Assembly (NCBI RefSeq): GCF_964340395.1
Contig: NC_135560.1
Coordinates: 14,171,098 to 14,235,097 of the forward strand
Origin: Glandiceps talaboti
Lineage: Eukaryota; Hemichordata; Enteropneusta; Spengelidae
Direction: 5' to 3'
DNA: 64,000 nt
Of the stretch, positions 28,670-40,442 are shown in pieces. A program made the translations under genes and the position numbers. The notes below the pieces were generated by a model. It was not told the DNA's origin. It did not search any database and saw only the letters and a program-made list of their open reading frames with translations. The stretch's first letter is position 1, and the number at the start of each line of letters is the position of its first letter.

Positions 28670-28975
28670 GAGATCTACTATATTGCATATACACTACTTG
28701 CTCCAGTGTGACACAATTCATGTATATGTAAACCCAATAGAAATTTAAAGTAATGGTAAAAGACATGGAACTCATGTAAGTACATTTTACAAAACATAAA
28801 GATGCACAGAGGTATATCCTCCACATTTGCACATTCCAACTGAGATCTGCTATACCTATACCCAGTGTAGTAATATACCAGCACATTTTCACACTTCAGT
28901 TGCAAATCTGCGATATAATGCATACCCATTACTCTAACCAGTGTGATGGTATATACTGACACAATATTTTCACCT
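28670..28975. repeat. Degenerate tandem repeat, about 80-100 bp unit
   Basis: The series TGAGATCTGCTATA..., CCAGTGTG(A/G)T... and ACACATTTTCAC... appears at 28670, 28840 and 28905 with substitutions. This is the weakest of the arrays. Confidence 0.5.
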
Positions 28976-30314
28976 GTCAAAATAGTGAATAAACGAGAAA
29001 TTGAGTCATATACATATATACACTGACTCAAAGGAATGAAAGTCACAGATCAATGAATTATTCAAGGATCACTTAAACTCACACAGATCAAAGTACATGA
29101 ATGTGTAGAGAAATTTGCAGGAAACTCTATTGTAGATGGTAAATCTGAACAATTGACAACAAAGATTTGGTTCCGAAAATATATTCAAATCCCATTATAC
29201 AGTAACGTTGTATTTTAGCATCTCAATAACATGTACAGTTTGCTCATAACACTATGTCATGAGAAAATTATCCAGCATACACCGGCTCACAGTAAAAATG
29301 GCATTAAATATTGACCTAATGGATGTTTTACAGAGTGTAATATGTACATAGTCAGTAAAGCAGGTTTGATGTGAATTGCCATCAGGGAAATTAAATTTGA
29401 AGAAACCAAGTATTCACACAGGAAAGAATAGTCCCATGATACGTATAGCACTGAAGTGCAAGTCCACAAGTACTCTCAAAAACTGCACATTATGCTCCTA
29501 GTCATGGACAACACTTTCAGTACTAGTATCTGAATGATTCAAACCCTGAAGTCTGACACAATCTGCCTTTTAAAATGTATGTGCCTAATTTGCCTGTGAA
29601 TTGCACATGATTTTATCATACTGGACAATGGCCTTTGAAAAGAGAAGTAGGAAGAACTAAAGTGTTCCCATTTCAGAAATCATTCTATATCTACAAAATT
29701 TTAATACAACTGGGTAATATGTGGTCTGAAACTCTACCTCACTTCTCATACAGTCACATATCCATACAATGTAATTATATAGGTACAGTCTTAGGAAATA
29801 AAAAAAATGTATTGTTTTATCATCTCACATTAGTAAACATGATATTGGAACATCTAATATTTAACATTTAATTCCTAGTCAGTGAATCTAAAAACTCAAG
29901 GGAAATTTCTGCATCATATTTAACCTGCCATTGACATACAATTGAGTGTAAACTCAAAAATAAAACATGAAACAAATAATATGTGGTGTCACATATTGTA
30001 TTTGTCATCCTTTGCACAAAGTGTTGACATATATTACTGTTGTCTTTGAATATGCCCTACACATATCAAATAAATGTCTAAATCTAAATATCTATTTCAC
30101 TCACTCAGTGAATGTAACTTTAACATGTATTGCAATAGATGTGACGTGCGCTGGTGATACATTGCTGCTTTACCTAGGACCTGACTGTTATAGTTTCAAT
30201 ACCTAGTGCAAAATAAAAAATTTCCAATCCCCAAATGGTCCGTGATGTGAAGTGATGCCATACCCCAGGGAATCTGACTCATTATGGCATTAAAAAAAAC
30301 CCATAGCTATATTA

Positions 30315-30655
30315 GGGATGACTGCACAATGTCACACAAGCTTACTAGGCCAAATCCCCCTTCCCTTCCCCCCTAAATGAAAGTTCACAAGTGCAACATC
30401 GACGTGTTTATGATGTAAACCATGATGAAAATTGTAGCTGTCACACCACTACAATCAATACAATATAAAACATAGTAACATCACATTAGCAGTAAATATT
30501 AATCAACTTACCAATATCTCAGTACTAAACATGGAACTTTTTATCATTGAAGGTGTGAACGTTTTCAAAATTTGGTTAGAAAATTCAAACGCCAGATCCC
30601 CTCCCCTAATGCACAAAGTTCATTTTGAGCTTGGGTGACATTGTGCGATCATCCC
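30315..30655. mobile_element. MITE-like element with about 28-bp TIRs and TA flanks
   Basis: The left end GGGATGACTGCACAATGTCA (continuing to 30342) and the right end (30628-30655), read on the other strand as GGGATGATCGCACAATGTCA, match with few mismatches. TA dinucleotides flank both ends (30313-30314, 30656-30657), as expected for Tc1/mariner-type insertion. The 341-bp element has no coding capacity. Confidence 0.7.
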
Positions 30656-33651
30656 TATGATATATTAAATATAAGAAGTTAATATGCATCACATAGCTGT
30701 TTAGCGATATCATAACTATATTTTATAAATTCATGTTGCAAATGACAAAAATACTAAATCTCTGTCAGAAATGAACTACTCAATGCTTTTTGACATGATC
30801 TTTTTCATTATCATTATGTGTTGCGGAGTAATTATGAAATCAAAGTTCAGTTGCTTGTGTGTGTGTGTTTTACATTTATACATTATGTACCAAGGTAGTG
30901 AATAATTTATGTGCCAGATCACAAAATGATTAAGTTTCCAGAGCTCCATTTAACGCAATGGATGAACTGTGTTTTTGCATTATTAAAAGGACATTCTGTT
31001 TTTTGTCTATTTTTTTTTACAGTGTTAATACCCACATACCACTAAAATGCCCCATTAAAAGCTTTGAATATTTCTTAAAATGTTGTTCAAGTATCATAAT
31101 CATAACTGTCATTGAATACAATGAATAGAGCACTCGCAGCCTCATCTCTGTGAATCCATTGAATCCCACTGGAATGATGCCATAGACCAGATAAGAAGGT
31201 AATCAAAATGCACATGGTTCCATTTGAACAAAGTGATGCTCATTTTCATTTTAATTGAATCTTCCTTTCCACAGATGTCATACATATATCTGTAGGTTAT
31301 TTCCTAAATGAAAACCGTTTAAGGGACAGCTATATTTGATCAAATAGAATCTTTCCGTGCACCCATGACATCAAATATTTTGCAAAAATTACAGATCTTG
31401 AATATTTTAAATTCTTTTCCATGTCAATGACTCCAAGCCATATCAACATTTTGTAAAGCCTTGTTTGCTTATCTGTATAAAGCATTTGTAAATGTGAATA
31501 TCAGAAACACGAACAGATATTATTGAATACTTGCGATATTTTCATTTCAACTCAATATGTATATGTGAAATTAAGTGCCTTAATATTTGGGTGATACATT
31601 TATCTATTTACACAGATCTGTAGTTTTAAGTTCAAATAAACACAATTGAGAAAATAGGTTGTATTTCATTCATAGTATGTGTATTTTGTGTTGACACTAA
31701 TGAGTTCAGGAAGGTTGGCATTTAACCAAAGATGTTGCTGTATTTAGTGTAAAAACAGAAATGAACTGACTCCTATTTGTCATTTTATATTAACACGACT
31801 GACCTTGTTTGCTCTTCTTTCTGACCAGTTTATTATGGCAGAATGTTTATTTCATCGCATGAATCAATAAGCACAGCTGTCTTGTTAACACACACATCTA
31901 ATGTTTGTGTTGGTCTATTGCACAGCCGCCAGTCTCTGATTGGACTAGGTTCTATACTTCACATCATTTTGTAAAAAATGGATCAGAATTTTCTAAGAGA
32001 CTGCATCCTTTTATGAAAATACACTTCCATACTTCATCCTTTGTTTGGCTTATCACTCAAATCATGAAAGATTTTATCTTTCGATAGTCAAAATATGAAA
32101 AAATGTGAATGGTTTATAGTTTACTTTGATTGATCACGGCAAACACAGCCTACTTCATCATCATCGGCCACTACACATCAGATGCTTCATTATCAATGTA
32201 CCATAAGGTTCCAACATAAATCAAACAACTGGGTGGAATTTGAGATTTTTCTTACTTCACTCTAAATTCATCCAAGCATATATATCATACATGGTTAATA
32301 ATTGAACACAAACCATGTCTAATAATCTAAAAGAGGGTGAGTATCTTGTCATAATATCCTAACTGTTGCCATCTCCATGGTTTTCAATAAAACAAAATGT
32401 ACTTTACAATACCAGCAACCAGTTTGTGTGCATAATGGACCAAAACATATTAACACAATCCCTTGACATAATAGACAATATGGAAACATTAAAATGCATT
32501 TCAAGTGTTTTTTTCTAAATGTTACTAGCCATATTCTGTAATGAAATATTTACAGGCAGCCTCATATAACCTGCAAATCAATCTGGAAAGTAGAAGCTGA
32601 AGTCAAGGATTTTGTTTTGAATTCATATTTCTAATTTTCCCTTTGCTAGCCTCATATCACTTTTGCCAATTCAATGCTTGTCTGGCTCTGATGTTTATGC
32701 ACACTACATCTATAGATAGAGGTATGCAGATTTACCGTCACATACAGCGACTTTTTTCCTAGTCATGAATAGAAATACAAATATGAATTTATATTTGAAT
32801 AATCATGCATATTTGAGATGAAAACCACAATCCATTAGCAGAACACACAGGCCCACATGAGTATTCCACTACTCAATATTTTTGTTGTAAACTAATTTGT
32901 AGCTATGATACTGAAGTAAAATCCTTATAATTTCATCATAGGGGATAACAACATTTGGAGCCAGTGCGTGGAAAGTCATCCATTTCTCAGGGATACATCT
33001 TATTGCTTCATTATGGACAATTGAAATCTTAATAAGGTTAAAAAGAAATAGTGTCGGTCAAAGACTTACACTGTTAGCGATTGATGACCATACTATAGTA
33101 CTCTGTTGGTAAAAGCTTCCTGAACATTTTGTACATAAATTATACGTCAGCAGTAGCTCAATTCAGATACTATTTGATGGGTTTGTACATTTGATGAGCA
33201 CGTCACTGTTCTTGTTCAGAACATGCCATGCCATTTACCATTGTACAATGGTTTAGATTTCTGCTGTCTGATAGAGACTGTCAGAAGTAAAATACTTCTA
33301 AGGCAGTAAGGGTTACTTTTCATTATTGATTGATTCATGAGTTTTCACGTTGTCTTGTAAAAGTAGAGTATGACTTCAATTTCTTTCCGATTTCAATTTA
33401 GATCAACCAGAGTTTACCGTTTATCACACGTCGCGATCAAAATTAAATGGATAAATCCATTGACTTTTACCTTCATGACAGCACAAACATTTTCAAAGAG
33501 GCGGGAAAATGGTGTGTGAACGAAACACACAACTGCAGAAAGCCAAACATTCAAAACGGTATATGACCTAGTCCAAAGATGTGTTTGTATAGCTTCACTA
33601 ATTGTCTAATATCCATGAATCTGTGTACGAAAGCTAAAGTCGACTTCCTAC

Positions 33652-33900
33652 CTTGCCTTCCGAAGTTGTGATGGCAACACTTTCTGCATGTGTAGCATGA
33701 TCACAGTCCCGCCATGCCATGCTACGTGCCCCCGAGTTGTGACGTCACAGTCTGCGTTTTGATGTGGCTGGTGACTGGTGAAGTAGCAGTAGAGCAATAA
33801 CGAAAACCCGGCCGCGGATACGCGTAGTTCTAGAAGCAGACCGGGATCGGGGAGATCACAATCCTGTCAAGCACAACAAATGTGACTGTTCGGAACGGCT
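33652..33900. promoter_or_regulatory. CpG-rich candidate bidirectional promoter with a CRE
   Basis: CpG-rich block in AT-rich surroundings between the divergent CHSY and CHPF genes. It contains the full CRE palindrome TGACGTCA (33740-33747) and several CpG clusters (CGGCCGCGGATACGCG near 33810). On the minus strand it ends in a splice-donor-like GGCAAG|GTAGGA at 33652/33651, which suits a non-coding first exon of CHSY. Promoter activity is inferred. Confidence 0.45.
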
Positions 33901-34485
33901 TGTACCGATTCAAATCCATCTCATATTGCAAGACTGTATTGCTTCCTGTTCTAGTAGGCCAAGTCACAACGGTATTACATCTACTATGCTGCATGTGCGT
34001 GATCGAAATTCTAGTTAACCATACGTTTGATACACACCAGGAATTATCACGTGCTACGTGAATTCAGCTCTCTCTGTGTTGGCTTCGAAGGTATTAACAA
34101 AACCCATCAAATAAATAGACGGAAGCTGATATCACTGTCAGACGCATTACAAGGATTTCTAGTTCTCATCTGCAGCAACTATTGGATTCGAGTTTTCCCT
34201 ATGCTCTGTTCAATCTATATGTCACTGTGTTTAAGGTTAGAAATTTAATTTGGTCAAATGCAGTTATTAAATGGTCATCACATGTTCTAGTTCAATAATA
34301 GATTTGACAGAAGTACATTGGAAGAACAACTACAGTTAAGATAAACGCCTAATAATTAAAATTTAAGCAGCGAATATTTCACCTACAACGTTAAACCGTA
34401 TTTACCCCAGGTAAAAGTTATCTATAGGGCACTACCAAGGCAAGATTATAAAAGCCCCTGTGGTAGATGTACTCTATCTGTGGTT

Positions 34486-34966
34486 ATGTACGCGAAGATG
34501 AAGCCGTATTTTGTACCATTTGTCGGTGGCCTTTTCATCGGAATTTTAATATCCGGGACTTTAATTTTGTTTGGACCGCCAAGGAGTAGGAGAAAGCAGC
34601 CATCTGCCCTTATCCATCGTAGTGAAGAAGTTGCTAGTGCGAGTAAATGGACGAACAATAGAAATTTAAAAAACGACGTATCAACTGACCATGATCCAAT
34701 ACAAAGAGGTGATAGAAATGGGAAACACGTAACCTTCCAAATCAGTGAAGGTAGGCAGTACGAAACAGTGCCAAGATTTGCGTACGATGAGCTATCCCTT
34801 CGTAAATTGATGTACACTGCAGTGATTGTTGACTATTCACAGCTCACTACCTGGGGACAGGCTATTAAGGATACATGGGCTCAACACTTGGAAGATTACC
34901 ACATGTTCATTAGCACAGCTGGAAAAATTCCCGAAGGTACTGATTTACCGTTGATAAAGCTGCCAG
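34486..34966 (+). CDS. CHPF: CHPF exon 1: anchor, stem, start of the first domain
   Basis: Opens MYAKMKPYF. The hydrophobic segment 8-29 is followed by a basic, poorly conserved stem, then LRKLMYTAVIVDYSQLTTWG, equivalent to the RLLVAVLTSQ stretch of CHPF. It ends in phase 1 at G|GTGAGC. Confidence 0.9.
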
Positions 34967-37900
34967 GTGAGCTAATTGCTTCGACAAAAAACATGCTTTC
35001 AATTTGGAAATAGTTGGTATATCTAACTTGACACTATCTAATGCCAAATTGATGATTAGTGAGCAGAACATTATGGTTTCAGATCAGTTTATCCAAAATC
35101 ATGAGTAGTCATGTTGTCAAATGATGAGCCTATGCGGTAGGGAATATCTCAGTTACCAATTTAAAAGAAACACGTTTCTGGACCATTAAAACATTCCATG
35201 CACCTGTGACGGGTTTTGATGTGAATGGTAACTGATATTAAATTTTAATTGCCATGTAGAACAGTAACGATAATTCACCGAAATTTTTCTACTACTTAAG
35301 GAAACTTCAAAGCCAAATAATGAGGGCATGTAAACTGGTTTCAAATGATTTCTTGTTTGTTTGTTTGGAAACCCCCCAAAATATAATAAAAACACCCCAA
35401 AACGATTTTGTTGACTAGGAAATTCTGTCTTCACTAAAAACAGTTTATGGTAATCGTGACAATCCTACCTGTGGAAAATTATCAGCCCATGGCGTCGATA
35501 CGTTGCTTTTATAAAGATCAAATTTTAAGAAGCATTAAATAAGTTCCATCCAGATCAAAGTCGGGAGTCGCAGACGGTAGTTTATACATCAATAAACCCT
35601 GAGAAATAATGGGAGGTCTACACAGGCCACCAACGGAAGGAAATAATACTTAAAAGATTGAAAGACACGTGTAAGAGAAATGTCTGGGTAACTAAAAGTT
35701 GTCTATCCAATTTATAACAACAAAGCTGCATAGTTTGTATAAATTGAATTAGGTAGATTAATCTTTTGAAATATCAAACTGTACGTGTACGAGTTCAACA
35801 GAGTCACTTATCCTAATTATACATAGCGTGGACCGAGTTAATGGGTTGTCAAAGAAGATGAAGGTTTTGCGTGCATTTGGCTATGCATTATCACTGGAAA
35901 CAAATCGCTGTGATATACATTACATCAGATTATAATGTTAATGGGAACTTTCATTCAAGTGGCAATAAATCATTATGTTTAGAAGTCAGACTCTATTCAG
36001 ATTTCAAGTTGTAGGCGGAATTACTTTAACTGTAAACATCAAATGCCTATGGACTTTTGTAATTCACTGTTTAATTGAATTACCATACAATTTGGTAATT
36101 GGAATGACAAACTGTCCCTCTTACATTATTGGATTTGATAGGTTCAATCAGTGCTATAGCAGAAATCAATATTTACGTTGTATTTTGAATCATTTTGTAT
36201 ATCTTCGAACAACACTTCTTAATTTTCTCCAAAATCGCATTAGTTGAACAAAGCAACCTTTCTATTCACAGACATCAATGGTGGAGCTGACGAGAATATA
36301 ACAAAACTTGTCATGACATTAAAAGATATATGCTATCGCTGTATCGACGTGTATAGTTGGTTTGTGATTTTACCAACCTGTAAAGTCTATGTTAACTACA
36401 TAGCGATGGAAGCATTTCTTAAGACATTGAACAATTCTCAAGTTCTCTACATGGGTAAGCAACAATATGTAACAAGATGCCCAATATATACCCAGGAGCT
36501 CCTTTGTTAAATTTATCAATAATTGAATATACTTTTGTCATCCTAAATTTTACTTACTTTTTATGTATCTCATACTCAGAATGTTTCATACTAGCAAGTT
36601 ATTATAAAAGGGCAATGGTGACAGTTTTATATATAATTTAATGTTCTTTATGTTATTGCATATACTGCCATGATATACATTACGTTCAAGCATCAATATC
36701 TGCATCATATGTACGATTTCATACTTGAAACATTTTGACTTCCATCGGAATTTCATTTAAATTGCTTTCATATTTGTTATCTTTCAGTAAAATTAATAAT
36801 CTTTCTCTTGTGTATATATGTGTGTGTCTTTCTGTCCTTTGTTTAACAGTTTCGTGCACGTGATTACTGATCATGAATAGGTTCTCGAAATTAAACTGTT
36901 ACCATTGCTACAATGTTCAAACCTGTGAGGGCAGCCTGTAATGTTTGATCATTTATTTCAATGACATGTGGTTCACTTTTTAACATAGGTTCCAGACACA
37001 GCAAAGAATCGTATTGCACTGGTAGTCCTGGTATCATTCTCAGCAGGAAAACCTTGCAACAAATATGTCCGTACTTAGATAGCTGTCTTCAACAAGGTAA
37101 CAACAGTGTGGGTGATAGAGAACTTGGTAGATGTATCTTAAAGTACGCTGGTGTTAACTGTACCAAGGCAAAACAGGTAAGAACATAGTTGAATATTTCA
37201 TAAACTAAGCGAAGATAAACTAAACGTACTCATATAATTTCTAGAGATATACATTTCTGAACTACTTGATGTGTTTGTTTGATCGAATTCAGTCTCGTGT
37301 ATTCATACTCTCTCATTGGTTCTTTACTTTTTTCCGAGTTGAACCTTCTCTTGAAATACATTACAAAATGGTCAACACGTAACGTTCTCATATCATGTTA
37401 GACCTTTCAGCATATTTTATCTGGTTCAATTAAAGATACCAACCTTTTTAGATCTACGATTAAACAGAATAACTTCTTTCTCATATGTGTACTTTAAATC
37501 AAGTTTCAGGGACTGTTCTATACTCTGAAGGAAAGTGACGGTGATCTGGGTGACGATTTAAGCAAGAAGCTGTTCTTGAAAGAAGTCCTGTCTATCTCCC
37601 CGGTGAAAGACGTCAACGATTTGAAACATGTACACCTATACTACAGTATACTTAGACTAAAACAACTTCAACAGCAGAGTGAAAAGTATATCACGAAAAT
37701 TGAAAATATGGATAAACTGTTGGACACATTCTCTTCTTCTCATGTTTCATTATCTTCTATGAAAGACGAAGAATTGTATGGTTCGTGTAATAAGGGTCCG
37801 GAAGTAAACACAATTTGGGAATACTTAGGAAGTGACGTTAATTTAACTAGCGATAATCCTCTGTTTTCCCACACTTCAGATTTTGAATTACATGATATCT

Positions 37901-38817
37901 TAAATGAAGCTCAAAAGTCACTGCCGGGACTTGCGAAGTATAATACAGGAGTTGACATTTATAGGAAAAGATCCTATAGGTGTCAATCATTTGTATACAA
38001 AGTTGTTATCCGTAATGTCAACTTTCAATATGTAGTTGATATCGACCACCATCTTGGCAATGTTGTTGCCATGTCATCTAAGACTGTACCAGATGTAAAA
38101 ATGAATTTCGTTGTTTCTCTGTCAGAAAATGATGTCAACTTTCAACACTTCATGCTGAATCTTGAAAAATGCTGTTTAAAAGAACAAGCTAGAAATGTTT
38201 CATTGTTGGTAATATTATTCAGAGATAACTCGCCCAGTAATTTGTTACGTAGTAAAGATTTGCTATCGCTGTATCAACACAAGTATCCACAGGCATACCT
38301 TCGCTATATATATGTAGAAGATGAAAAGTATTCCATTTCTTGGGGACTTGAACTTTCTAGAAACGAGTTAAGCCCAGACTCTTTCCTTGTTATACTGCCC
38401 GTGGATGTGACTTTCAACAAGGAATTCCTGGATAGATGCAAAATGGAGACAAAGAAAGGCCAGCAAGCTTATAATCCCATACCTTTTCAATATTTCACGA
38501 ATCAAAACGCTTTAGGAGATATAAAAGATAACAAGAACGGTTTCTGGGACTCAAGAAATAGAGATGTTCTGTGTGTTTTTCATGAAGATCTTTTTAAAGT
38601 ACTAAACAGTGCTGAGAAATCGGTTGTAGGGATTGAAAATTTCTTCAAATCAAGTCATCTGAAAGTTCTTCGCGCTCCGGACCAAGATGTATTTAGATCT
38701 TTGAACGAAGACTGTTCAAAGTTACACCTTTCAGAATCACAGCTGTTGAAATGCATACAGAACAGAGAAATCGTAAATCATATGCATGAACATTTTAAAG
38801 TCGGAGACACCTTTTGA
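34486..38817 (+). CDS. CHPF: Chondroitin polymerizing factor (CHPF/CHPF2-type), complete
   Basis: Golgi type II membrane protein, partner of chondroitin synthases and needed for chain polymerization. Four exons: 34486-34966, 36272-36454, 36989-37176 and 37510-38817. The phases join cleanly to 719 codons (human CHPF is about 775). Membrane anchor at residues 8-29. Exon 3 has the family signatures YCTGSPGIILSR and ELGRCILKYAGVNC, like human YCHGGFGVLLSR and WLGRCILDATGVGC. The C-terminus (LKVLRAPDQD..., SESQLLKCIQNRE) matches CHPF rather than CHSY1. Both metal-binding motifs are degenerate: the N-domain reads WFVILPTCKVYV (about 190-201) where CHSY has WFFRADDDVYIK, and the C-domain reads LPVDVTFNKEFLDRC (VDV about 582-584) where CHSY1 has CDVDLVF. 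This indicates a non-catalytic partner. ATG 34486 is the first in frame; ATG 34498 is an alternative with a better context. Confidence 0.93.
36272..36454 (+). CDS. CHPF: CHPF exon 2: degenerate DDD region
   Basis: Acceptor ttctattcacag, 183 bp, phase 1 in and phase 1 out (donor GTAAGC). Encodes DINGGADENITKLVMTLKDI through VYSWFVILPTCKVYV to VLYMG. Alignment with human CHPF (DFDWFFLVPDTTYTEA ... HLYLG) is clear. Confidence 0.9.
36989..37176 (+). CDS. CHPF: CHPF exon 3: YCTGSPGIILSR block
   Basis: Acceptor ttttaacatag, 188 bp, phase 1 in, phase 0 out (donor GTAAGA). Contains the glycine-rich motif and the conserved GRCILKYAGVNC. Two in-frame cysteines match human CHPF cysteines. Confidence 0.9.
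37510..38817 (+). CDS. CHPF: CHPF exon 4: linker and C-terminal GT domain
   Basis: Acceptor aagtttcag at 37501-37509. The exon starts in phase 0 with GLFYTLKESDGD and runs 435 codons to TGA 38815-38817. It carries the linker (IWEYLGSD) and the C-terminal domain (LLVILFRDNS, FLVILPVDVTFNKEF, GQQAYNPIPFQYF, NKNGFWD). It ends KVGDTF and has no intron. Confidence 0.92.
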   Translation, partial: GLFYTLKESDGDLGDDLSKKLFLKEVLSISPVKDVNDLKHVHLYYSILRLKQLQQQSEKYITKIENMDKLLDTFSSSHVSLSSMKDEELYGSCNKGPEVNTIWEYLGSDVNLTSDNPLFSHTSDFELHDILNEAQKSLPGLAKYNTGVDIYRKRSYRCQSFVYKVVIRNVNFQYVVDIDHHLGNVVAMSSKTVPDVKMNFVVSLSENDVNFQHFMLNLEKCCLKEQARNVSLLVILFRDNSPSNLLRSKDLLSLYQHKYPQAYLRYIYVEDEKYSISWGLELSRNELSPDSFLVILPVDVTFNKEFLDRCKMETKKGQQAYNPIPFQYFTNQNALGDIKDNKNGFWDSRNRDVLCVFHEDLFKVLNSAEKSVVGIENFFKSSHLKVLRAPDQDVFRSLNEDCSKLHLSESQLLKCIQNREIVNHMHEHFKVGDTF

Positions 38818-38918
38818 GTGTTTATTGATACATCGTAGCCTTGTTTGCTGATCAAATTCGTCGATTTATTTTCGTGTTACCCGTATTATTGTTTGTATGA
38901 TGACGCAGTTGTGTTTGT

Positions 38919-38924
38919 AATAAA
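38919..38924 (+). terminator. Polyadenylation signal AATAAA of CHPF
   Basis: Canonical AATAAA 102 nt after the CHPF stop codon; implies a short 3'UTR. Confidence 0.7.
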
Positions 38925-39739
38925 TAATATTGAAATTACTTTCTTCGACTGTGAACTCAGTTATACATCAGTATATGTATATCACAATTGAAGTAACGTT
39001 TACCTGGCTTGAAACTATTTCTCTATGTCCTCTCATTTCATATGCATGTATATTTTCTACAGTATCAAAGGATTCTGATTTGCACTGTTTCGAGTCTTCA
39101 TTTACCACCCACCCCACCACCCAATGTTAACAATATATTTCATTACCATTAAATTAACCTAATCACTGCACAATTTGTAGCCAAGAATTGAGATTTATTC
39201 AATAGGGTGTGCATGGATTCTGAATATTTTATAAGGGTGCAATGACCATGCATAAACTGTCACGGTTAAATGAGAAATTCTGATGTTTGATCAACGAATT
39301 GTACGATTCAACCGTTTCCTGAATTGCAATGGTCAAGTGAGAGCGACCGTATATCAACTGTGTCTGTTTGTGCCGTTTGTATTTATTCATTCGCCGATTT
39401 ATTTCAACTTTTTCCAACCCATGTGTCAGTCAGTGGCATTGCGTTTTTCTTTAATTAAACGGGGAAGAGAGAACGGCAGAACTTAAGTTTTGTACCCGTT
39501 ATATGTCGCTTGCAGTTATTTCAAATACCCATTTATTTCCATTTGCCCACCAATAGTTCACTAAACGATTCATTTTCTACGTCCTCTGGCGTTTTTCGTT
39601 TAAAAGGTTCATGTGAGTGAATTCACGAGTGAATATCTTATCATAGATCTGGGGGGAATTGAAGTCAGAATAAAGAGATAGAGTAAGGGTAATAAGTAGC
39701 TATATATTTGACATTGCCCACCACGAAATTGTATGTGGA

Positions 39740-39894
39740 TTTACTAATGGCTTACATGCGTCTAATCTCGTGAGACTTGGTGTACAGCATGCTAAATGAA
39801 TATCAATGGCTAACATTAGTCCAATCTTAATCTCGTGAGACTTGGAGTACAGCATGCTAAATGAGTATCAATGGCGTACGTTAGTCCTAAATTG
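39740..39894. repeat. 65-bp tandem duplication, 2-2.5 copies
   Basis: TAATCTCGTGAGACTTGG, TGTACAGCATGCTAAATGA and TATCAATGGCTAACATTAGT occur at 39763 and again at 39828 with few differences. A partial copy precedes them, which suggests a recent duplication. Confidence 0.85.
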
Positions 39895-40101
39895 TCTGAC
39901 AAAATGTTCAGTTTTATTTTAGTCGATAGTGAAAGGTTCCGCTACGCTAATTTTCGTGCTCAGACTTCTTTCATTTCAAATTTCGATATTGCTCATTTCT
40001 AGTGACGTTATTATATAAAGTGGAAGTTTTGGTTTTCAATCATCATGTTTTCCACCATAAGAATACACTCCGAGAAGTAATTGAAATAGGCACTTAACCT
40101 A

Positions 40102-40143
40102 TATGTGTATGTATGTATGTATGTATGTATGTATGTATGTATG

Positions 40144-40174
<31 letters not shown>

Positions 40175-40377
40175 GTATGTATGTATGCATGTATGTATGT
40201 ATGTAATAACATGTATGTATGTATGTATGTATGTATGTATGTATGTATGTATGTGTGTGTATGTATGTATGTATACATACGTGTAATAACATGTATGTAT
40301 GTATGTATGTATGTATGTATGTATGTATGTATGTATGTGTATATATATGTATGTATGTATGTATGTATTATGTATCT

Positions 40378-40441
<64 letters not shown>
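40102..40441. repeat. Long (GTAT)n then (CTAT)n microsatellite
   Basis: GTAT units to about 40366, interrupted twice by AATAACATG (near 40205 and 40285), then a pure CTAT run 40380-40441. The interrupted blocks look like a duplicated higher-order unit. All open frames here are repeat artefacts. Confidence 0.95.

Positions 40442-40442
<1 letters not shown>

Larger units (their letters stand above)
2994..33650. other. 30-kb region without recognisable exons (candidate CHSY intron 1)
   Basis: No open frame here resembles a known protein; those present are short, random-looking and low-complexity. The repeats in it are listed separately. The left edge is a CHSY acceptor. At the right edge a good minus-strand donor (GGCAAG|GTAGGA, junction 33652/33651) sits beside a CpG-rich patch. 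A single 5'UTR intron of about 30.7 kb is therefore possible. Otherwise it is part intergenic. Confidence 0.4.

Noticed and set aside
34447-34453. TATAAAA box 33 bp before the CHPF ATG
   Set aside because: It would leave almost no 5' leader. An acceptor-like site (ttaccccag) at about 34409 and the CpG-rich block upstream make a distant start more likely.
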